From Bacillota bacterium (GTDB lineage Bacteria; Bacillota; Dethiobacteria; DTU022; UBA8154), in NCBI GenBank assembly GCA_012798755.1, contig JAAZMP010000009.1:1-64000 (forward strand): a stretch of DNA of 64,000 bases. The letters run 5' to 3'. The notes beneath the pieces were generated by a model that was not told the origin of the DNA, did no database searches, and saw only the letters and a program-made list of their open reading frames with translations. Positions within the stretch are counted from its first letter, which is position 1. Every line of letters begins with the position of its first letter. Positions 1-11,037 of this stretch are shown piece by piece. Position numbers and translations under genes: made by a program.

Positions 1-590
1 CCACAAATTCCGGAAATTTTGGAAGGATTCAAGGACAGATTTTGATCCTTGGCCATGCGGATGGAAACCGGCCCAAAATCGCCCAGAAAAGTAGTACAAC
101 ATAGGCCTCTCCCACAGGGGCCCAGTCCTCCTATCATTTTGGCTTCATCTCTTACGCCGATCTGGCGCAATTCGATGCGGGTGCGAAAAACTGCGGCCAG
201 GTCTTTTACAAGTTCCCGGAAATCAACACGCCCGTCAGCCGTGAAATAAAATATAATCTTGTTGTGATCGAAGGTATACTCTACATCCACTAATTTCATT
301 TCCAATCTATGCTTTTCTATTTTTTCCAGGCAGATCTGCACGGCTTCTTTTTCTCTTCGCCTGTTTTCTTTAAGCTGTTCGTAGTCAACCTCCGTTGCTA
401 TTCTGCGAACCAATCTTAAAGGGGGCACTATATCTTCTTCCGGGACGACCTTGTTGGGCTGCACCACCTCACCGAATTCCAACCCGCGGCTGGTTTCCAC
501 AATCACACCCTGGCCCACAGCAAGCACTAAACTGCCAGGTTCAAAATAATATATTTTTCCGGCCCGCCTAAAGCGGACCCCAACAACCAT
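1..590 (-). CDS. ricT: PSP1-domain protein (RicT/YaaT-like), partial at window edge
   Basis: Manual minus-strand translation from ATG at 590: MVVGVRFRRAGKIYYFEPGSLVLAVGQGVIVETSRGLEFGEVV...GGLGPCGRGLCCTTFLGDFGPVSIRMAKDQNLSLNP, with the PSP1 Cys-rich motif; sits after tmk-holB. Absent from the ORF track because it runs off the edge. Confidence 0.9.
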   Translation of the reverse strand, partial: MVVGVRFRRAGKIYYFEPGSLVLAVGQGVIVETSRGLEFGEVVQPNKVVPEEDIVPPLRLVRRIATEVDYEQLKENRRREKEAVQICLEKIEKHRLEMKLVDVEYTFDHNKIIFYFTADGRVDFRELVKDLAAVFRTRIELRQIGVRDEAKMIGGLGPCGRGLCCTTFLGDFGPVSIRMAKDQNLSLNPSKISGIC

Positions 591-598
591 AGGCAACC

Positions 599-1645
599 TT
601 AAACAACTCCTCTCATTTTCAAAAACAAAGCCTCCAAAGCAAGACGAGAGTTAATATTATAATATAATTCCTTTTTTAATTGTATTATAGCCCGGCAAAT
701 TTTTTCTAAGAAAAGGGAACTTTTTTGTTCCTCAACTCTTTCTATTGTTCCAGCTTCGCAATTCGCCATTCCCGCCCCGTTGCTCCACTGCACAAAATTG
801 TGGGCAAAGGTTTCCGGGCCGCCCAGTTTCAAAAAAAGCCTGTTGCGATAGATGAGCAGCCAGAGATCCAGAATTTCCTGCAAATCTTCTTTCCGGGCAT
901 ATTCCTCAGCCTTATGCAAAACATCTTCCGCCGGGCCGCTTTCAATGCTTTTTAGCAACGACACTGCTTCATTGTACTTTTTCCGCCAATCCCCCTGCAG
1001 GGCCATTTCCAGACCCTTACCGGGGTTACCCCCGGCCAGAGCGATAATGATTTCTTTTTCTTCGGGAGCGACAAAGTCATGCCTGCCCAAAATTTGCCCC
1101 ATTTTCTCTCCCGTCAAAGGCGTTAGAGTATACCGGGCACACCTGGAAACAATGGTTGGAAGCAGATCCCACAACCTTGCCGTTAAGATAATGAAAACCA
1201 GATCTTTTGGCGGCTCCTCCAGGATTTTTAGCAGGCTGTTCGCAGCGGGCAAGGTCATAAGTTCCGCATCATGGATGATACAGACTTTTTTGCGGCCCTC
1301 CATGGGAAGAAAATAAAGGTTTTCTTTTATTTCCCGCAGTTGCCCTATTTTCAGGGAGGTGCCCTGAGGTTTTAATACATAAAGATCCGGGTGATTACCG
1401 CTGAGGATTTTGCGGCAAGACAAACACTGTTGGCAGGGGTTTTTATCTTTGCCGGAGCAATTCAAAGCTTGGGCAAACAGAAAAGCAAGGGTTTTTTTAC
1501 CGCTTCCGGCAGGGCCGGAGAACAAATAAGCATGACTTATTTCTCCACCCTTAATAGTTTTTTTTAAAGATTCCAGCACAGGTTCCTGACCGACAATCTT
1601 TTCAAAACCCACCCCATTTTCACTCCTTAATAAGCCAGCCGGCAA
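599..1645 (-). CDS. holB: DNA polymerase III delta' subunit
   Basis: Walker A GPAGSGKKT, Cys4 zinc module CSGKDKNPCQQCLSC, next to tmk. Confidence 0.93.
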   Translation of the reverse strand: MPAGLLRSENGVGFEKIVGQEPVLESLKKTIKGGEISHAYLFSGPAGSGKKTLAFLFAQALNCSGKDKNPCQQCLSCRKILSGNHPDLYVLKPQGTSLKIGQLREIKENLYFLPMEGRKKVCIIHDAELMTLPAANSLLKILEEPPKDLVFIILTARLWDLLPTIVSRCARYTLTPLTGEKMGQILGRHDFVAPEEKEIIIALAGGNPGKGLEMALQGDWRKKYNEAVSLLKSIESGPAEDVLHKAEEYARKEDLQEILDLWLLIYRNRLFLKLGGPETFAHNFVQWSNGAGMANCEAGTIERVEEQKSSLFLEKICRAIIQLKKELYYNINSRLALEALFLKMRGVV

Positions 1646-1669
1646 AATTTGGGTGGGGGTATCCAGGCA

Positions 1670-2323
1670 TTATAAAAATTTTTGCATCTTGTTCCAAATT
1701 TTCTCATGCACTGTTTCGGGCCTGTCCTCCGCCCGAATAACAAAAAATCGATCGGGACTTTGGGCAGCTAATTGCAAAAACCCCTGGCGCACCTTGCGGT
1801 GAAATTCCAATTCCTTTTGTTCCATGCGATCGCCCCACCGGCCTTGTGCATCTTTTTTTTCTTTCTGTAAACGAAAAAGCCCCGACTCCGCATCTATATC
1901 CAAAACAAAAGTTGCTGCGGGAAGAAGTTTCCTTGTGGCCCATAAATTGATCGTTTCCACAATTTCCGGTTTTTCTCCACCGGCCAGCCCCTGATAGACT
2001 ATACTGGAATCAAGGTACCTATCACTAATCACTATAAATCCTTTTTCTAAATAAGGCAATATATACTGGTCTACCAACTGTGTTCGGGCCGCACTGTAGA
2101 GTAAGACCTCACAAAATACGGTCATTTCACGAAAATCAGGGTTCAACAGTATTTCCCTGATTTTTTCCCCGATTGGGGTGCCCCCCGGTTCCCTGGTTAG
2201 GACAACCTTGCAGCCCAATTTTTGCAAACGATCTTTTAATAGCTGTGCCTGGGTCGTTTTCCCAGCACCGTCGGGCCCCTCGATGCTTAAAAAAAGGCCG
2301 CTTTTTAGTTTATTGTGTAACAT
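1670..2323 (-). CDS. tmk: thymidylate kinase
   Basis: LSIEGPDGAGKTTQ P-loop, DRYLDSSIVYQG motif. Confidence 0.97.
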   Translation of the reverse strand: MLHNKLKSGLFLSIEGPDGAGKTTQAQLLKDRLQKLGCKVVLTREPGGTPIGEKIREILLNPDFREMTVFCEVLLYSAARTQLVDQYILPYLEKGFIVISDRYLDSSIVYQGLAGGEKPEIVETINLWATRKLLPAATFVLDIDAESGLFRLQKEKKDAQGRWGDRMEQKELEFHRKVRQGFLQLAAQSPDRFFVIRAEDRPETVHEKIWNKMQKFL

Positions 2324-2419
2324 AGCGCACCAACTTCGGCCCCTTATTATAATATTGTAACTTTCCCCGAAAACAACAAGGATATTCTTTACAAAGACAA
2401 TAGATCGGCTTAGTAAACT

Positions 2420-2620
2420 TTACAAAACTTTTTCTTCTTCCCGCAACACTTCCCAAAATCTTTTTATTTCCCTTACATAATTGCAGTATTGGGGATCATC
2501 GAAAGAAAGGGAGGCTATTTTTTCTTCACAATCAAGACAAATAAAGGCTGTCAATACGTTAAATCCGTTTTTTTTAGGTGCCTTACAGAAAATACAATTT
2601 TTTTGCTCATTAATCGACAT
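2420..2620 (-). CDS. Gin-like inhibitor of sigma-G (CsfB family)
   Basis: 66 aa with CIFC...ICLDCE zinc-knuckle; small-ORF family next to tmk in spore formers. Confidence 0.7.
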   Translation of the reverse strand: MSINEQKNCIFCKAPKKNGFNVLTAFICLDCEEKIASLSFDDPQYCNYVREIKRFWEVLREEEKVL

Positions 2621-2697
2621 GTTTTCACCTGCTTTGTTGGCATTACTTTATATTATGCAGGTAAAATTCATTTTGCCTCCATAAATGAGAAATGATA

Positions 2698-2722
2698 ATA
2701 AAACCGCCGGGAGGCGGTAGGA
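2698..2722 (-). terminator. rho-independent terminator after guaB
   Basis: Minus strand ACCGCCTCCCGGCGGTTTTATT hairpin plus T-rich tail. Confidence 0.65.
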
Positions 2723-2758
2723 TCAGAATGAAATATCTAGCCCAATGCAGTCTGGTAT

Positions 2759-4291
<1,533 letters not shown>

Positions 4292-4325
4292 TTACGAAAA
4301 ATTTAGAGGGCGCGCACCTTTATTA

Positions 4326-5159
4326 TTATTTTCCGATAAAAAGCTGGGTAAACATTTTTCCGTACGGCCCGCCGTCTATAATACCAATTCCTAGATGCGT
4401 AAAGTTAGAACTCAGTATGTTGGCCCGGTGCCCCGGACTGTTCATTAAGGAAGTATGGGCACGGGAAACAACAGGTGCACCGGCAAGATTTTCTCCGGCA
4501 TAGCCAAATGTAATCCCCGCCTTTTGCATCATCTCAAAAGGTGAACCATATGTGGGAGATTGGTGGGCAAAGTAACCCTTCTCAATCATATCTTTACTTT
4601 TCAAACGCGCCAGCTCTACAAGTTTTTCATGGATCTTTAGCTCGTTCAAACCCATTTTGGCACGTTCTTCGTTGATCAAGTCTAACATCTCCTTTTCTTC
4701 AACCGTCAATACAGATGAAGAAGATGGAAGTTCCGGTTCAGGTGCAGGCGGCTTGGGCCTGGATACAGGAGGTTCCGGTTTTTCTATTGGGGGTTGTGGT
4801 TTGGGTACAGAAGGTTTGGGCTTTGGCTTTGGCGGACAGGGTTTGGGAAACACCGGTTTTGGTTGCGGCAGTGGTTCAAAGGCCGGCGGTTCTAAAACCT
4901 GCGAACCGGGGTAGAGATTCTTTAAATTAATTCTGTACTGTATTGTAACCTTACCGTTATTTTCTAGATCCTGCCAGGGGATCTCCAATTTGTAGGTGGA
5001 CCGGGTTCCTTCTTTCCCCTGGATAACATTTACGGGAACCTTTTTGCCATTAACAATTGCAGTTACGGTTAGCTGGTTTGCAGCTGCTATAGAAGCAAAA
5101 GAAAAAGCAAGAAGCAATACCAAAAAGATCGTTAGGAAAAGACGTTTTCGTGAAAACAT
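4326..5159 (-). CDS. secreted CAP/SCP-domain protein with proline-rich linker (YkwD-like)
   Basis: Signal peptide; PKP-rich linker; C-terminal EMLDLINEERAKMGL...YFAHQSPTYGSPFEMM...AGENLAGAP...MNSPGHRANIL. Confidence 0.9.
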   Translation of the reverse strand: MFSRKRLFLTIFLVLLLAFSFASIAAANQLTVTAIVNGKKVPVNVIQGKEGTRSTYKLEIPWQDLENNGKVTIQYRINLKNLYPGSQVLEPPAFEPLPQPKPVFPKPCPPKPKPKPSVPKPQPPIEKPEPPVSRPKPPAPEPELPSSSSVLTVEEKEMLDLINEERAKMGLNELKIHEKLVELARLKSKDMIEKGYFAHQSPTYGSPFEMMQKAGITFGYAGENLAGAPVVSRAHTSLMNSPGHRANILSSNFTHLGIGIIDGGPYGKMFTQLFIGK

Positions 5160-5400
5160 ATTTTTCAGATCTCCTTCCCTGTTATGACTGTTAATTTATG
5201 ACTATAATTATAAACTTATAACAAATTTTACTCAAACTGCATATTTTGCCCTCCACTTCCTCTTAATAGCTTCATGTCAAGGAATAACTGCTTAGCCAAC
5301 TCCGGGGTTTTTTTCTAAATTTTTGCAAATAAACCCTGCCTCATAACAAATAATACCAAGTAAACATCCAAAGGTGCCCGTGCGCCGCCAAAATAGTGTA

Positions 5401-5418
5401 AGGACAAGAACTTGTCCT
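5401..5418. repeat. perfect 8-bp-arm palindrome AGGACAAG-AA-CTTGTCCT
   Basis: Direct reading. Confidence 0.75.
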
Positions 5419-5438
5419 GGACTTGCCGCAAAATAAAG

Positions 5439-5496
5439 GGACTGTTCCAAAGAATATCTAACTACTTGGTTTTATAGCTTTGGAACAGTCCTTTTT
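5439..5496. terminator. inverted repeat / probable bidirectional terminator
   Basis: GGACTGTTCCAAAG (5439-5452) pairs with CTTTGGAACAGTCC (5478-5491), followed by TTTTT on +. Confidence 0.65.
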
Positions 5497-5513
5497 GTGT
5501 ACTCATCCCTTGT

Positions 5514-7241
5514 TTAAGGAATATATACTATATCCCCCGGATAAATAAGATCGGGGTTTTTAATTTGTGGGTTAGCCCGGATAAGTGCCTCCAAAGAAAC
5601 ACCGAAACGCTTGGCAATGAGATAGAGCGTATCGCCTTTTTGCACGGTTACTTGGCGTACCGGCGGCCTGGGATGTGCCGGCGCCAGCGGAATAAAGACA
5701 ACATCCCCTGGGAAAATAAGATCGGGGTTTTTGATTTGCGGGTTAGCCCGGATAAGTGCCTCCAAAGAAACACCGAAACGCTTGGCAATGAGATAGAGCG
5801 TATCACCTTTTTGTACAATATACTTTTTTCCTACCGGCGGCTTGGGCGGTTTCGGCGGGAACGGCGGTTTCGGTGGTTTGGGCGGCTTTGGCGGGAACGG
5901 TGGTTTAGGTGGCCGGGCCGCTTTTTTTACATCCACAACTACTTCCATCTGCACGGTCCGCGTCACTTTGACAAAAATCTCCAGGATCGCTGTTTGATCA
6001 ATCTTTTTGCCTTTAAGCCTGTGCATGATATCACCAACGAGGCGCGCTCGCACCTGCGCATTCATTCCCGGCCGTGCCCCGTGTGCTGCCTTGACTACAC
6101 GGAAAGGAACATCTTCCCGGTAATGGCGCAACAAGTCACCGGCTTCGTCTACAAAAAAGATTTGTTTGTGCAGTATGCCTTTTACCATTACCTGATCTTT
6201 ACGGACTTCGGCCTCCAAACCAACAACTTCGGCAACAATTTCCAAAATCTTTGTCGGTTTTTGGGGTAGATTCGCTGTCGCACGTATTGTTTCCTGCTGT
6301 AACACATCCACCACTACGCTTTCGACTTTCAAAAGCCTTCTGATAACCTTTATGCCGGGGCCTTTCGCATCCACTACAACTTTCAATTGTAATGTTTCTG
6401 TTACTTTGACAAAGGCTTCCACTACCAGCGTTTGCCTTAACTTTTTCCCGGGTGTTCTGTGCAGTTCAAAATCTTCCATCGCAACACTTACATCTACCTG
6501 AGCATCCATACCGTGCCTGGCACCGGGAATATCCACGGTCCTGGTAAAAGAAATATCTTCTGAAGCATGGCGAACAAGATCGCCTTCGTCCACAAGGAAA
6601 ACCTGCTTGTGGATCGTTCCCCGCACAATGACGGTATCATCACGTACCTCGGTTGTTACATCCCGAACTGAAGGTATGACCCGAAAAATTTTTTTGGCTG
6701 TAATCGGCAAAATCGCTGTCGGTGTTAATGTAAAATATTGGGTATCTTCACCAACCACGCTGTCAACTTTTAATAGCTCTTTTTTGACGGTGATCCCCGG
6801 GCCTTTGATATCTGTAACTATTTCTATTTGTTCTGTAATGGTAACTTTGACAAAAAACTCCAAAACCGCTGTTTGCTTCAGCCGGTTTCTTTTCAACTCT
6901 GTATCGACTGTTAGCACACGAATGTTTACCTGCGCATTCATATCGCGCGAGACACCGCGAACGCCTATAAATTCCTCAAAAGGAATGTCTTCGGGCACAT
7001 GGCGGACCACATCCCCGTGATCAACCACAAAAAGCTGTTTGTGGAGGACCCCGGATACTACAACACCGTCTTCTTTTGCCTTCGATTTTACATCTGTAAC
7101 ACTGGCAATAACTTCATAAACTTTTGTGGCCTTAAACGGCAGGTCAATTTCTTCTTCTATAGTTCTGCTTACCGTAGTTTCACCGATAACTTTTTCCACT
7201 TTAAGCAGATGTCGATCTACAATCAAACCTTTAGACAACAA
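5514..7241 (-). CDS. SPOCS (DUF3794) x3 + proline-rich linker + LysM x2 protein, SipL-like spore-associated
   Basis: Three repeats of the type KxFxVxxxVxDVxxxxxDxxVxVxGxLHKQxFxVDxGDLxRH; (PPKPPFPPKPPKPP)n; two near-identical LysM VQKGDTLYLIAKRFGVSLEALIRANPQIKNPDLI. Confidence 0.85.
   Translation of the reverse strand: MLSKGLIVDRHLLKVEKVIGETTVSRTIEEEIDLPFKATKVYEVIASVTDVKSKAKEDGVVVSGVLHKQLFVVDHGDVVRHVPEDIPFEEFIGVRGVSRDMNAQVNIRVLTVDTELKRNRLKQTAVLEFFVKVTITEQIEIVTDIKGPGITVKKELLKVDSVVGEDTQYFTLTPTAILPITAKKIFRVIPSVRDVTTEVRDDTVIVRGTIHKQVFLVDEGDLVRHASEDISFTRTVDIPGARHGMDAQVDVSVAMEDFELHRTPGKKLRQTLVVEAFVKVTETLQLKVVVDAKGPGIKVIRRLLKVESVVVDVLQQETIRATANLPQKPTKILEIVAEVVGLEAEVRKDQVMVKGILHKQIFFVDEAGDLLRHYREDVPFRVVKAAHGARPGMNAQVRARLVGDIMHRLKGKKIDQTAILEIFVKVTRTVQMEVVVDVKKAARPPKPPFPPKPPKPPKPPFPPKPPKPPVGKKYIVQKGDTLYLIAKRFGVSLEALIRANPQIKNPDLIFPGDVVFIPLAPAHPRPPVRQVTVQKGDTLYLIAKRFGVSLEALIRANPQIKNPDLIYPGDIVYIP
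5535..5645 (-). repeat. 111-bp intragenic LysM-coding duplication, copy A
   Basis: Near identical to 5706-5816. Confidence 0.9.
5706..5816 (-). repeat. 111-bp intragenic LysM-coding duplication, copy B
   Basis: Near identical to 5535-5645. Confidence 0.9.
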
Positions 7242-7529
7242 CGTTACTCCCCTCCTTTCATTACTTTTAAAAGCTTACTATAATATATACGTATGGCTCC
7301 CGTAATGTTACAGGGGCCAAAAACAAATCCCAGGAGATCTTTAAAAAACAAAAAGATCATTTTTTATAAGCTGCATAGTAAAAAGCTTAACCTTAAAAAA
7401 AGGAAATTCCTGTTTTTTAGAGAAAATTTATGGTGGAGGGAATTGATATTCTTTTAACCGGCAAGAAATTGAAAAATTGAGGTTATCGAAAAACCGCGTT
7501 AAGGAAGGAGTTTTATCACTTCGGGCTTA

Positions 7530-8276
7530 ATGGAATTTCTCGAAATATTTTACTTGAGGAGGCACAAATCTTTGAGTTCTGCTAAAACAGTTGCTCTTGT
7601 TCCTGCTTACAATGAAGGGCCACGCCTGGCCAAAGTTTTAGAGGTGATCATTTCCAGTCCCCTTGTGGATGAAACAATTGTCTTGGATGACGGCTCCACG
7701 GATAATACAGCGGAAGTGGCCGCAACTTTCCCTGTGAGACTTTTGCGCTGGGAGAAAAACAGGGGCAAAGGAGCCGCTCTGCAATCCGGGCTGGAGGAGG
7801 CCGCTGACGCCAGCCGTTTTATTTTCCTTGATGCTGACCTGATCAACCTGAGAAATGAACACATTGAAGCATTGCTTTCCCCATTAAGCGGATCACAGCC
7901 CCCGGCCATGACTGTCGGGGTTTTTCGCCAAGGCCAAAAAAACAGCGTTAATTTGGCGCAACATTATTTCTCCATCCTTAACGGGCAGCGTGCCTTATCC
8001 AGGGAATTTGTCGATATCCTCCCTGATCTTAACTGGTCGCGTTTCGGAGTGGAAATATTGCTTTCCAAATATGCCGGGTTAGCCCAAAAAAAGATAAGTT
8101 TTCCGGAACTTCATGGCTTAACTCACGTTACAAAGGAAGAGAAACTGGGTTTTTACAGGGGTTTTATCTATCGTTTGCAGATGTTCAAAGAATGCCTTTA
8201 TTCCCTGGCGAATCACCGAAAAATGATCAGGCGCTACCCGGGGAAAGTGCCGCCGGAAATTTTAGACAGAATATAA
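7530..8276 (+). CDS. family 2 glycosyltransferase
   Basis: ALVPAYNEGPRLAKVLEVI...ETIVLDDGSTDNTAEVA...NRGKGAALQSGLEEA...FLDADL. Confidence 0.93.
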   Translation: MEFLEIFYLRRHKSLSSAKTVALVPAYNEGPRLAKVLEVIISSPLVDETIVLDDGSTDNTAEVAATFPVRLLRWEKNRGKGAALQSGLEEAADASRFIFLDADLINLRNEHIEALLSPLSGSQPPAMTVGVFRQGQKNSVNLAQHYFSILNGQRALSREFVDILPDLNWSRFGVEILLSKYAGLAQKKISFPELHGLTHVTKEEKLGFYRGFIYRLQMFKECLYSLANHRKMIRRYPGKVPPEILDRI

Positions 8277-8293
8277 TAACCTGAACAGCTATT

Positions 8294-8776
8294 TTAGCGT
8301 TTATCTTTTTTGATATTATGCGGGCGGGGAAAAAGTTTTTGTTCATTAAAAACAGGAATTTTGTTCTCCTGCAGAAGAGCGGCCGCAACGCCGGTGCCGG
8401 GTAGGCGTTTTCCCGAGAAACTTCCGTCATAGATATAACAGGAACCGCAGGAAGGGCTGCCGTCTTTTAAAATGGCGCCTTTAACCCTGTAAAGTTTGGC
8501 CAAATACAGGGCATTCGCCGCCCCGCGGAGAAAATGTTCTGTCACATCTTGTTGTGCTGAATTTAAAACTTTTGCTTCTCCCTTTATTACATCTTCGCCC
8601 CGGCCGTCAACAATTTCCGAGGGAAGCCGCGGCGTAGAGAGTCCCCCAAGCTGTTCCGGGCAAACAGGGATAAGTTTTTCTAAGGGTACAGTTATAATAT
8701 TTTCACAAAACGGCCCAAACCCGGCAGCATCAAAACGTGTTTTCAAACCTAAAAGGCAGGCACTGACAAGGTACAT
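8294..8776 (-). CDS. DUF523 family protein
   Basis: MYLVSACLLGLKTRFD...PVCPEQLGGLSTPR...AILKDGSPSCGS. Confidence 0.93.
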   Translation of the reverse strand: MYLVSACLLGLKTRFDAAGFGPFCENIITVPLEKLIPVCPEQLGGLSTPRLPSEIVDGRGEDVIKGEAKVLNSAQQDVTEHFLRGAANALYLAKLYRVKGAILKDGSPSCGSCYIYDGSFSGKRLPGTGVAAALLQENKIPVFNEQKLFPRPHNIKKDKR

Positions 8777-8880
8777 TTTATTTCCTCCCGGTCAAAAAAA
8801 TAATATTTTCCTTATTTGTTGATGTTATGGTACAATGTTCTTATATTTATTTATTATAGATACCTGCAGGAGGGAAGACA

Positions 8881-9513
8881 ATGAAAGAAAAATTAAGTGA
8901 AAGAGAAAAGTTCAATCTCGGTGTAACGCTGGATAAAGCCATTGCCGAACTGTCGCAGGCAGATCCCAAAAACATTTGTTTAAACAGCGCCGTAATATTT
9001 AACAGGGAACAAAACAGTTTTATTTTGCCATATTTGAACAGAAAGTATCTTGTTAACCACCGCACCGGTGAGGTAAAGTCTATCGTTGACGGCAAAGGAG
9101 TCTCTATCCAGATGCAAATTTTGTTTTTGCATTACCTATCTCAAGCCCAAGGCAGCGAGCTACAGGAAAAATGGATAACTTTCAAGGAACTTCCCGGCGG
9201 CCAGATTTATGTTGAACCCTATCAAAACAGGACGATCCGGCCCCTGCTAAAATATTTTGGGGAAAAGCCGGAAAAATTTGCAGAGCTGGCTGTAGAACTG
9301 GGCGGAAAAGCCTCTTCTTTCGGAGACATTTCCATGATCATGCGTCCATTGCCGCGCGTACCTATCATGTTCGTTCTCTGGGAAGGAGATGAAGAATTTC
9401 CCGCTTCGGCCAATATACTCTATGACGCCGTTGCTCCTGATTATCTTCCCACTGAGGACTATGCCCTTTTGCCCGGCCTGATTATCTTTGAAATGGCGGC
9501 CATGCTGTCTTGA
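8881..9513 (+). CDS. DUF3786 domain protein
   Basis: Family resemblance (FNREQNSFILPYLNRKYLVNHRTGEV ... GDISMIMRPLPRVPIMFVLWEGDEEFPASANILYD); RBS AGGAGG upstream. Confidence 0.8.
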   Translation: MKEKLSEREKFNLGVTLDKAIAELSQADPKNICLNSAVIFNREQNSFILPYLNRKYLVNHRTGEVKSIVDGKGVSIQMQILFLHYLSQAQGSELQEKWITFKELPGGQIYVEPYQNRTIRPLLKYFGEKPEKFAELAVELGGKASSFGDISMIMRPLPRVPIMFVLWEGDEEFPASANILYDAVAPDYLPTEDYALLPGLIIFEMAAMLS

Positions 9514-9540
9514 TTGTTTCTGCAAACACATAAATAAAAT

Positions 9541-10140
9541 CTAACCGGCATCGGATTGTTCCCTAACCATACCCCAATCCGGTTCGACCGGTTCCGAAAT
9601 ATCGAGGTGGCCTACCAGGGTTTCCACCTCATCCCCTTCCACGAGGAATCTAACCTGTTCCACACCGGGAAGCTGAGCCAGTGTGTTTACCACAGAATAG
9701 ACAGTCACGATCTCCCCAAAGGAACCTCCCCAATGGCCGGTGATAATTTCTTCGGAAAAGTTCACTGTTACCAGGCCTTTTTCCTTTTCTTCGTTTACAC
9801 CAAGTACCTTTGTACCGGCAGGAATTGTAATACTCAGCCCCGGCTTTTGCGGGCCCTTAATTAGTTCTTGCAAAAGGGCAACCTTGAGATCCGGACCGCT
9901 TTTTGCCGGTATTTCTCTTTCTTCCCCGATAAGCATATTATTGTCTGTGTTTGTAAAAAAAAGGACAAAAACTTCATCCGGAGCTTTTTCGGTCGTTTCG
10001 CCCCCATTTCCACTTTCCTTTTTTTCAAGTTGCTCCGGGACGGGCTGTTCATTGCCCCACCCACATCCCGGTATCAATAGGACTGCCGCCAATACTGCCA
10101 AACCGAAAAAAAGGCCTATAATTTTTTTCTTTTTCGCCAA
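9541..10140 (-). CDS. GerMN-domain lipoprotein
   Basis: Lipobox LLIPGC; LLQELIKGPQKPGLSITIPAGTKVLGVNEEKGLVTVNFSEE...VYSVVNTLAQLPGVEQVRFLVEG. Confidence 0.92.
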   Translation of the reverse strand: MAKKKKIIGLFFGLAVLAAVLLIPGCGWGNEQPVPEQLEKKESGNGGETTEKAPDEVFVLFFTNTDNNMLIGEEREIPAKSGPDLKVALLQELIKGPQKPGLSITIPAGTKVLGVNEEKEKGLVTVNFSEEIITGHWGGSFGEIVTVYSVVNTLAQLPGVEQVRFLVEGDEVETLVGHLDISEPVEPDWGMVREQSDAG

Positions 10141-10374
10141 AGGACCACCTCCTGATTTAGTACGATATTGCCCCCCGTGCTTAAGCTATGGTATGATCTC
10201 ATTTGAGGTATCAGGGATCATGGCTGCTGACAATAGCAGTCGCCCGGAGGAGAAATCGTGTCTTTATTTTAACCACAACAGAACAAAAGAGCAAACTGGC
10301 AGATTTTTTTGCGCTGTACCTGCAAAAAACAAGTGCCTTCAAGGCGACTAATTTTCGTGAGGGGAAAACACTAA

Positions 10375-11010
10375 ATGGGAATAACATTCATCACCGGCGG
10401 AGCACGCAGCGGTAAAAGCAGCTTCGCTCAAAAATTGGCAACGGAAAAAAATAAAGATCGTGTAGCGGAAATAGCAGAGGTGGCCTACCTGGCTACTTCT
10501 CTAATCGGCGATGCGGAAATGTTGCGAAGGGTAAAAATACACCGGGATTCCCGGCCGACGGATTGGATCACCGTTGAAGAACCTTACGAACTGTCCCGGG
10601 CGTTGGACAACCTGCCGCCTACCGTCGATATTGTTCTGGTGGATTGCCTGACCGTCTGGTTGTCGAACCTGCTTTTCCGATACCTTGAAAAAAAGGACAG
10701 TTCCTGGGCAAACAAAGAAGAACATTGGCAGGAAGCGGAAAAACCCTCCCCCTGGGATGCTTCCATAATTAAAGAAGAAGCATTGGAAAAACATCTCTTT
10801 ACCCAGGTAAAACAATTTACGGAAACAGCCGAAAAATTTCCAGGAACGCTTATACTGGTAAGTAACGAGGTCGGCTCCGGCATTGTCCCAGAACATTACC
10901 TTGGCCGGCTGTTCAGGGATATTGCCGGAAAAACCAACCAAATTATAGCTGCAAAAGCAGAGAAAGTTTATTTGGTTGTGGCCGGCATCCCCTGGAAAAT
11001 TAAAGGCTGA
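10375..11010 (+). CDS. cobU: adenosylcobinamide kinase / guanylyltransferase
   Basis: MGITFITGGARSGKSSFAQ, HRDSRPTDWITVEEP, DCLTVWLSNLLF, VSNEVGSGIVPE. Confidence 0.96.
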   Translation: MGITFITGGARSGKSSFAQKLATEKNKDRVAEIAEVAYLATSLIGDAEMLRRVKIHRDSRPTDWITVEEPYELSRALDNLPPTVDIVLVDCLTVWLSNLLFRYLEKKDSSWANKEEHWQEAEKPSPWDASIIKEEALEKHLFTQVKQFTETAEKFPGTLILVSNEVGSGIVPEHYLGRLFRDIAGKTNQIIAAKAEKVYLVVAGIPWKIKG

Positions 11011-11037
11011 AAATGACTACACTAAGCGGAGGCGAAG

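Noticed and set aside
4657-4914. Glycine-rich + strand ORF antisense to the CAP-domain gene
   Set aside because: Antisense readout of the proline-rich linker.
5565-6269. 234-aa + strand ORF with repeated segment
   Set aside because: Antisense of the SPOCS/LysM gene; its internal repeat mirrors the LysM duplication.
10203-10415. 70-aa ORF overlapping the cobU start
   Set aside because: No recognisable family; overlaps cobU out of frame; not supportable as a gene.
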